DNA of 64,000 nt, from the NCBI RefSeq assembly GCF_047675955.1, contig NC_132910.1, positions 97,180,923 to 97,244,922 of the forward strand. The letters are read 5' to 3'. Under the pieces are notes generated by a model, which saw only the letters and a list, made by a program, of their open reading frames with translations, was not told where the DNA came from and made no database searches. Below are positions 57,277-64,000 of the stretch, in pieces. The stretch comes from Chlorocebus sabaeus. Its lineage: Eukaryota; Chordata; Mammalia; Primates; Cercopithecidae. How positions within the stretch are numbered: position 1 is the stretch's first letter; each line of letters starts with the position of its first letter. The translations under genes were made by a program, and so were the position numbers.

Positions 57277-60200
57277 TCTTGGTAAAAAAAAAAAAAAAAA
57301 AAAAAAATACAGACATTTCTAACAATGGGAATGAAAGTGGGGACATCCTAAACTCCTTCAGATATTTAAAAGATGAGAATATTGTAGACAGCATTATGTC
57401 CCCAAATTTGAAAACTTAGACAAAATGAACAAATTCCTTGAAAGACACAAACTACCAAAACTCTCTTAAGAACAGATGACCTAAATTTTCTATTACATAT
57501 CAAAGACATTAAATGTGTACTTAAAAAACATTCCCAAAATGAAATCTCCAGGACCAAATGACTGCACTGGTGAATTCTACCAAATATTTAAAGAAGAAAT
57601 ATTAATTCTATAAAAACTCACCAAGAGAAATACAACAGGAAAGAAAATTTGCCAAATCATTTTATGAGACCAACACTAACTTGATACCAAAATCAGATAA
57701 AACATCATAAGGAAACCACAGAAGAATAATCCTCATGCACGGAGATAGACATAAAACTCCTTATAAAATTTGAACTAATTTAATCTAGCAATATATAAAA
57801 AGGATGATAGAGTATGACAAAGTGGAGTTGATTCCAGGAATGCAAAGTTGGCATAAGATGTAAGAATCAATCCAAGCCATCCACCTTATCAACAGATGAA
57901 AAAAGAAAAAAACATACAATCATTTCAATAGGTACAGAAAAAGCATTTGACAAAATTCAATAAATATTCATGATAAACATTTGGAAGACTAGAACTGATA
58001 AGAATTTCCTCTGCCTCGTATCAAAAACCAAACAGCTGACACCATACCTAACTGTAAAAGACTGAGTGTTCCTAAAATCAGGAACAAAGTTAGGATGTCT
58101 AATCTTATTACTAGTTCTATCCAACCTTGGCCTTGTCAAAGTAAAATAAAATGGAGACTAGGCTGAAAATTCCCTAAGGAGACCAAGTAGTCAGTTAGGT
58201 CACAAAAGCAACCTTAACCTTATTTGATTGGTAAATGTAAGCAAAACTTAAGTTGGGTTATTCCTTATAAATGTCTCTGATAATCAGAAACTAAACTAAG
58301 TCACCCTACAAAAATGGTGAAAGTAATTGTTATTGGCCCATCCTCTGCTATCTGGAAATCCCCACTGCTGTATCCAAATCATTATAAAGGTTAAACAACT
58401 TCCTCGTTTTTACTATAAAACCCAATCTGCAAGAGTAGGCCTCTGAGCTTCTAACCACTTTTGATTTTGAGGGCTTATGTGTAACAATCTGTATTTACTA
58501 TTTTACTTAACAATAAACTTTAAACTCTCTTTACTAATCTAATTTGATATTTGTTTCGAACAGCCTGAAAGTGTTAGCCATGTAATACTGCAAGAAAAAG
58601 AAAGAAAAAGCAAATAGATTGGAAAGGAATAAACCTGCCTTTATTCACAAATTACATCATCCTGGAAAATCTCCCTTCTGAAGAAAACTACAAAATAGGA
58701 AAGTTTATCAAAGTTCAAGAACACAAGGTCTATATTGAAAAATCAATGTATTTCTATATACTAGGAAGGCATAGTTTAAAACTGAAATTAATAAAATTAC
58801 AAACAGTATAAAGAACATGAAATATAAAATAAAGCTAACAAAATATGTGTAGACTGTGTATGCTAAAGACTATAAAACACTGATCAGATAAATTCTAAAA
58901 GACCTAAATAGAGAGATATGGATTAGAATCCTTGATATTAAGGTGTCAAATTTCTCCACATTGATCTATAGACTCAATGTAATCTCAGTCAAAATACCTG
59001 CAGGATTTTTAGTATAAATTGACAAATAACTACAATTTATTTTAAAAATAAATTTTATTTATTTATTTATTTATTCAAGGAATTTTTCTTATAAAAGTTG
59101 GAAGACTCACATTTTATATTATATTTCAAGATAAAGTTACACTAATCAAGATAATGTGGTACTGGCTTAAGGACAGATATACGGATCAACAGAAGAGAAA
59201 AGAAAGTTCAGAAACAGATCTACATAGATATTGTAAATTGATTTTTGGCAAAGGTGCTAGAGTAATTCAATGTGGAAAGGATAATCTTTTCAATAGGTGG
59301 TAACTGGACATCCACACACACCAAAAAACAAAAAACTCTGATGCTCATTCACACTATATACACAAAGCAACTTGGAATGGACCATAGACCTAAACATAAT
59401 AACTAAATCTATAAAACTTCTAGAACACTTAAAGAAAATCTTTGTGACTCTGGATTAGGACAACATATCTATGTTAGGCTACAAAAATCACAAACTTTTG
59501 ATATAATAAATTTTAAATCATAAAATTAAAAATGGATAAATTGGACTTCATAGTCCTTCAAAGTCACTGTAAAGAAAATGAAAAAGCAATCAGACTGGGA
59601 GAATAATTTCTAAAATACATAGCCGATAAAGGACTTGTATGCAGAATATATTTTTAAAACAATATAAAACAAAACTCTTACAAATAAGAAGACAACCCCA
59701 AGTTTTTAAAAATTGACAAAAGATTTGAACAGACACTTCACTGAAGAAGAGATGTGGATGACAAATTAACACATGAAAAGATCCTAAACATTATTAGTTA
59801 GTAGAGAACTATTAATTAATTAAAATCACAATGAGATAACACTATTTACCAGCAAGAAGGTCTAAAATTTAAAAAGAAACTGGCACCTCAGTGTTGGTGA
59901 GGATGTGGACCAATGAAGACTCCCGTATATTGCTAGTATAGATTGAAAATGATAACGCCACTGTCAAAAACAAAGTTTCTTTTAAAGTTACACATATATT
60001 TACCATATGACCAAACTATCCCACCACTAGGTATTTACCCAAGAGATACATATTCCTACATTCACACAGACTTGTATTCAAATGTTTACATTTATTTGTA
60101 ATAGCTCAAAACTGGAAACTACCCAAATGTCCTTCAAGTGGTGAATGGATAAAGAAATTATGGTACATTCATACAATGGAATATGACTCAGCAATAAAAG

Positions 60201-60530
60201 AAATGGACTATGGATAAATGGAACAACATGGATGAATCTCAGAAACACTCGGCTAAGTAAAAGCAGCCAAACACAAAAGGCTACCTGTACTGTATGATTC
60301 CACTGATAGACTATTCTGGAAAAGGTAAAACAGAAATCAGATCACAGGCTGTCAAGTACTGCAGGTAGGGCAATGGGAAAGAGCCATAAAAGAATTTTTT
60401 GTACTGATGGCAGTATTCTAAATTTTGATTGTAGTAGTGTTTATACAATTGTATACATATTCTAAAACATTATATAATTTTTAAAAATGAATTTCACTGT
60501 GTAAATTATATACACAAAAATACGACTTTT
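57277..60530 (+). mobile_element. L1M ORF2 and 3' UTR remnant, sense (right part)
   Basis: After an A27 tract it runs in L1 order: 'ccaggaccaaatgactgcac', 'aaagcatttgacaaaattca', the LTR insert, 'gtggtactggcttaaggac', 'gttggtgaggatgtggac', 'caatggaatatgactcagc' and the 3' UTR 'tgtactgtatgattccac'. No frame longer than about 60 codons survives. A (TTTA)n spot lies at 59053-59075. Confidence 0.88.
58134..58562 (+). mobile_element. Solo LTR (class I endogenous retrovirus type), 429 bp
   Basis: Starts TGTCAAAG, ends TTCGAACA, and is bracketed by the 4-base duplication GCCT (58130-58133, 58563-58566), as expected for ERV1 integration. It contains a TATA-like 'ctataaaaccc' at about 58415 and an AATAAA at about 58511. 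It splits an L1 whose sequence joins across it. No coding sequence is present; the family was not named. Confidence 0.82.
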
Positions 60531-60534
60531 TAAA

Positions 60535-60930
60535 TCATAAAAATTTTAGAAGTCAACAAAAAGAAAAACATAACTGTATGACATTAAGTTTTAGCTTATT
60601 TATGTTTACTTGGTTTTGAAGTTCACACAGAAAATTTCAATAAAAAAAAATAAGGTTTTACTTAACAGAATTAGAAATGAGACAAAACCATCACATTACT
60701 GTTACTACTTCCTAACTAAGAAAGATTAAGCTTCAGGGTTCTGCTTGTGATTTGTAAAAATGTCTTTTCAAGTCATTATTTTCAACAGTAACATGATCTG
60801 GAGATTAAGACCTCACCTAACATTCAAGAAAGATACCCTTGTTTCACATTTAAAGATGATAAGGATTTCATATTAAATAAACTGTTTTAATTTAAAATCA
60901 TCACAGAGGCATTTATAAAATACTAGAACT
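60535..60930. other. Unassigned intronic sequence
   Basis: Nothing recognisable. Confidence 0.4.
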
Positions 60931-60934
60931 AGCA

Positions 60935-61150
60935 CTTATAATGGAGTCAGAAGATCTGATTTCAAAACAACTTGTAACATATTTAGCTATGAAAACTCAT
61001 TACATCTCAGTTTATTCATTTCATTAAATGGGAAAAACAACGCCAACTTCATAAAATTTTGTGAGGATTAAATGAGATGGCAAATACGAAACCAGTAAGT
61101 ATGCTACAAAATATTATATAAAGTAAGGCCCAGTAAGCCTTCGTTATCTA
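60935..61150 (+). mobile_element. MIR SINE, sense
   Basis: 'atctcagtttattcatttc', 'attaaatgggaaaaacaa' and 'tgaggattaaatgagatgg' are MIR landmarks in order. Confidence 0.78.
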
Positions 61151-61154
61151 AGTA

Positions 61155-62035
61155 TTCATTCGCCAATTTCCCTAAGAACTTAGGTTGTACAAGGAAACAA
61201 GAGACATCACAGTGGGGAATGGTTCACTAATGAACTGACTATTTCTAAAATGATCCCCAGGAAAACCTTTTACCTTTCTGTACGCACATCCCAATGTCTA
61301 TGTCTGCACTCCAGCTTTGGTTGGCTTACTATCACTAATTGTACAGTATTTTAAACACCTTGCAAATATATCACAAATAAAACGTAACTTGGTTGCTAAA
61401 TATAACTGCCCATTCTACAAAATTTAAGTAAGTCAATGAAAATCAGAAGAAACTCAATGAGAAGAAAAAAAAAAAGATAGGATAGACACTTAAAAGGAGA
61501 GTGATCAGGATATTTTTTAAATGAGAGCACCTGTGAAAACTAACGAACACAATTATTTTTGCAAAAATAAACAGGAGAGAAAGATAGGATATCAAGTTAT
61601 CATACAATTTACTCAGGAAAATTACATCAGCCCCCACTCCTTAAAAGCAACACTTGATTCTCTCTCCATTCATGCCAAGAATTAGTGAATAGTTCTCACG
61701 TAAATTTTAAGTGAATGATAAAATAAGCTTATTTTCAAAATTTAGTTTTATTTTTTCAAAATAAAGACTAAATATATTTTTCAGTAATTGCTACAAAACG
61801 TTAATTTTTTAAAGTTAATTAAGTTTAAATGAGCTTTCTCCTGTATCACTTACCACTGAATAATGTGGATCTTCTCTTTTTTTTTATTCTAGTTACTCAA
61901 ATATTTATGTGGGGAAGAATATAGCAATTGTTTTTTGTTAGTAAAATCATAGCTGATGTTTAAAACAAGCTTCAGAGTGCTACATTCAGAAGAATGTGGT
62001 TTAAATTTTCTACAAACAATAAGTATGGAAATAAA
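61155..62035. other. Unassigned intronic sequence
   Basis: Nothing recognisable; AT-rich. Confidence 0.4.
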
Positions 62036-62039
62036 TATT

Positions 62040-62200
62040 AGAAAATCTCTTCCCAATTTCTTAATTTTACATATAAGGATTAGACAGCAGCCCAGTGTGG
62101 GAAGTGACTTGCTCAGGATCACACAATGTCTAATAGTGGCTGAGTCAGGATTACAAGGAAGAGCTCCCAAACACTCTTCCTTCTCCACACCATTAATCTT
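62040..62200 (-). mobile_element. MIR-type SINE, reversed
   Basis: 'aagtgacttgctcaggatca' then 'gtggctgagtcaggattaca' are antisense MIR landmarks. Confidence 0.7.
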
Positions 62201-62204
62201 TATT

Positions 62205-63045
62205 TGACTCTAATATACTATGTAGCTAAGATATATATGAATATCAAAAATACACAGCATGGAAATTGTATAGACACTCTAAAAAGTAAAAGACTAGTCA
62301 GCAAGCAGTGAAGTACTAAATTGACTTCAAATTTTTATTAAGGTTATCCTTCCGTTAGTGATTGAAGGTATATTAGCTTAGTGGGCCATGCAATAGCTGT
62401 AGCACCACAACTAATGGACTGCCAAGAGATGATTTAATAAACAGGCCCAGCTGAACAACAGTGTGTAAGTAACTCTGACAACCTGAGGCTTTCTCCTGGT
62501 CAAATGTTTTATATCTGTAAGTGACTTTCTCTAAAAAAAAATCACCTGTGAAGATACTCTCAGAAGGTTTCACTGTAATAACAATGGTCCAAACATTCTT
62601 ATATAAGTTCAGATTCTTCAAGATCTTAAGATGTGATTAAAAAGAAAAAAAGTTTAAAGGTCTTGTCCCCAGATCCTTCTACAGGCACCATTTATAACAT
62701 GGTTAGAGATCCAGTTAAATAACACATTCAGCAACTACAACATGTATGTCTTCTGGCTGAAGTAAAATTAAAAAATACAGCAACTTTTAAAATGCTGCCC
62801 TCTAGATTTTACTCCAATATGCAAGCAATGAAAATTGGGGAAAAGGCATTAAATAAAAATATTTATTAAATACAGGTCTATAAAATATTATGTCATCTTT
62901 ATAACATAGACCAACTTGCATTGGGAGGAGAAAAACAAAAGTAGTATGGGGAGAAAAACACTAAATGAGTGAAGATTTTTAAAACGAATATTGCATATGA
63001 TTAATGAGAGTTCAGGGAAAAGTTAACTTCACATGCTTTACAATA
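62205..63045. other. Unassigned intronic sequence
   Basis: Nothing recognisable. Confidence 0.4.
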
Positions 63046-63144
63046 TTGCTGAAAGTGTGGCAAATATCAGTATCTTACAAATGTCCATACATGTCCCTTG
63101 ACCCAGCAATGTCTCTTGTAAAAATTTATCTCAGAAAATAATTC

Positions 63145-63455
63145 GGTTACATCTGTAATCCCAGCATTTTGGGAGGCTGAGGCAGGAAAATTGTTTGAGG
63201 CCAGAAGTTCAAGGACAGCCTGGGCAACATAGTAATATCCTGTCTCTAGAAAAAATCAAAAACTTAGCCAGGTATTGTGGCACATGCCTGTATGCCCAGC
63301 TACTTGGGAGGCTGAGGCAGGAGGATTGCTTGGGCTCATGAGTTTGAGGCTGCAGTAAGCTAGGATTGTGTAACTGTACTCCACCCTGGGTGACAGAGCA
63401 AGACTCTGTCTTTAAAAAAAAAAAGAAAGAAAGAAAAAAAGAAAGAAAGAAAACA
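63145..63455 (+). mobile_element. AluJ-type element lacking its first bases
   Basis: Starts at 'acatctgtaatcccagcatt', both arms present, GAAA-rich tail. The 5' about 20 bases are missing. Flanks share a decayed 'aattc.gg'. Confidence 0.88.
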
Positions 63456-63510
63456 GAATTCAGGTCCACAAAAAGATTTAGCTAAAAAGATTTTTATCAT
63501 ACCATTATTT

Positions 63511-63525
63511 CCTTTTTCTTTTTCT

Positions 63526-63557
<32 letters not shown>

Positions 63558-63832
63558 TTGAGACAAAGTCTTACCCTTTTGCCCAGGCTAGAGTGCAGTG
63601 GCACAATCAGTTCACTGCAGTCACGATCTCCTAGATTCAGACGATCTCCCACCTCCTCAGCCTCCCAAGTAGCTGGGACTACAGGTATGTGCCACCATGC
63701 CTAGCTAATATTTGAGAGATGAAGTCCCACTATGTTTCCCAGGTTGGTCTTGGAATTCCTGGGCTCAAGCACTCCTTCCGCCTTGGCCTCCCAGAATGCT
63801 GGAATTATAGGCATGAGTCACCACGCATGGCC
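63511..63832 (-). mobile_element. Alu (J/S-age), reversed, with target-site duplication
   Basis: CTTTT-rich head, 'gcccaggctagagtgcagtg', ends 'gtcaccacgcatggcc'. Flanked by CCATTATTT at 63502-63510 and 63833-63841. Confidence 0.92.
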
Positions 63833-64000
63833 CCATTATTTTCTAATAGTAAAAACATAAACTGGAGCTATCCAGGGCTGAAATTAATGATTACACATCC
63901 ATACATGAGAATAATGAACAGTCTATATGAAGAATGTTGTAGAACACTATCAAGAGATGTTCACACTATATTAAGTGGACAAATAGAGTTACAAAACAGT

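Larger units (their letters stand above)
42911..64000 (-). other. SLC10A7: SLC10A7 intron 5' of the exon (partial)
   Basis: Everything above the exon on the plus coordinates is transcriptionally upstream. I looked for reverse-complement coding matches to the preceding SLC10A7 segment (the part ending in ...LTKAVGGNE) and saw none, so the intron is taken to run to the window edge and beyond. It is mostly transposable-element debris. Confidence 0.8.
63050..64000 (+). mobile_element. L1M ORF2 3' region, sense, split by two Alus, runs off the window
   Basis: 'cttgacccagcaatgtctct', 'gatttttatcataccattat' and, after the second Alu, 'gttcacactatattaagtgg' follow L1 order and join across both Alus. 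Confidence 0.7.

Noticed and set aside
1..64000. CRISPR arrays, tRNA/rRNA genes, bacterial operons or phage-like modules
   Set aside because: No regularly spaced repeats, no cloverleaf sequences apart from decayed tRNA-derived MIRs, and no coding density. The window is vertebrate intron.

Overview
The window is primate nuclear DNA, and within primates it points to an Old World monkey (macaque/baboon group). It is AT-rich, has about 19 Alu elements, many decayed L1, L2 and MIR copies, and no bacterial-style coding density. Two young AluY copies (about 5985-6287 on + and 31240-31559 on -) carry bases typical of cercopithecid AluYRa-type elements: 'ctcaagcctg' near the head and 'gatccggccac' in the right arm, where human AluY has 'ctcacgcctg' and 'gatcgcgccac'. 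The lineage call is an inference from recalled consensus sequences.

The only protein-coding sequence I can support is one 39-nt exon on the minus strand, 42872-42910. It encodes AAAIFNSAFGSFL, which matches the SLC10A7 protein. It is flanked by an AG acceptor with a pyrimidine tract and a GTAAGT donor. The whole window therefore reads as two large SLC10A7 introns on either side of a small in-frame exon, with the gene running from high to low coordinates. No second SLC10A7 exon, promoter, UTR, tRNA or CRISPR array was recognised. The remaining open reading frames lie in repeats or are short chance frames.

Layout: 1-5 kb, unassigned intron plus a long ancient LINE (2.2-3.8 kb). 5-8.5 kb, minisatellite, young AluY, G-rich tract, MIRs, and an antisense L1 carrying an Alu and a half-Alu. 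10-15 kb, Alus, L1 ends and a 247-bp local duplication. 19-26 kb, MIR and L2 fragments, a perfect 16-bp hairpin, a (GAT)15 repeat and an LTR-like element. 28-35 kb, Alus and L1 ORF2 remnants. 35-45 kb, repeat-poor intron with the coding exon and one ancient tandem duplication. 45-52 kb, a retrovirus-derived LTR, STRs, a MER2-like DNA transposon and a rearranged L1. 55-60.5 kb, a stack of nested transposons. 63-64 kb, an L1 split by two Alus.

I found no previously undescribed functional system. The observations most worth checking are local duplications, a hairpin that looks like a template-switch product, an LTR sequence flanked by LINE-style direct repeats, and two exon-like plus-strand segments antisense to SLC10A7.
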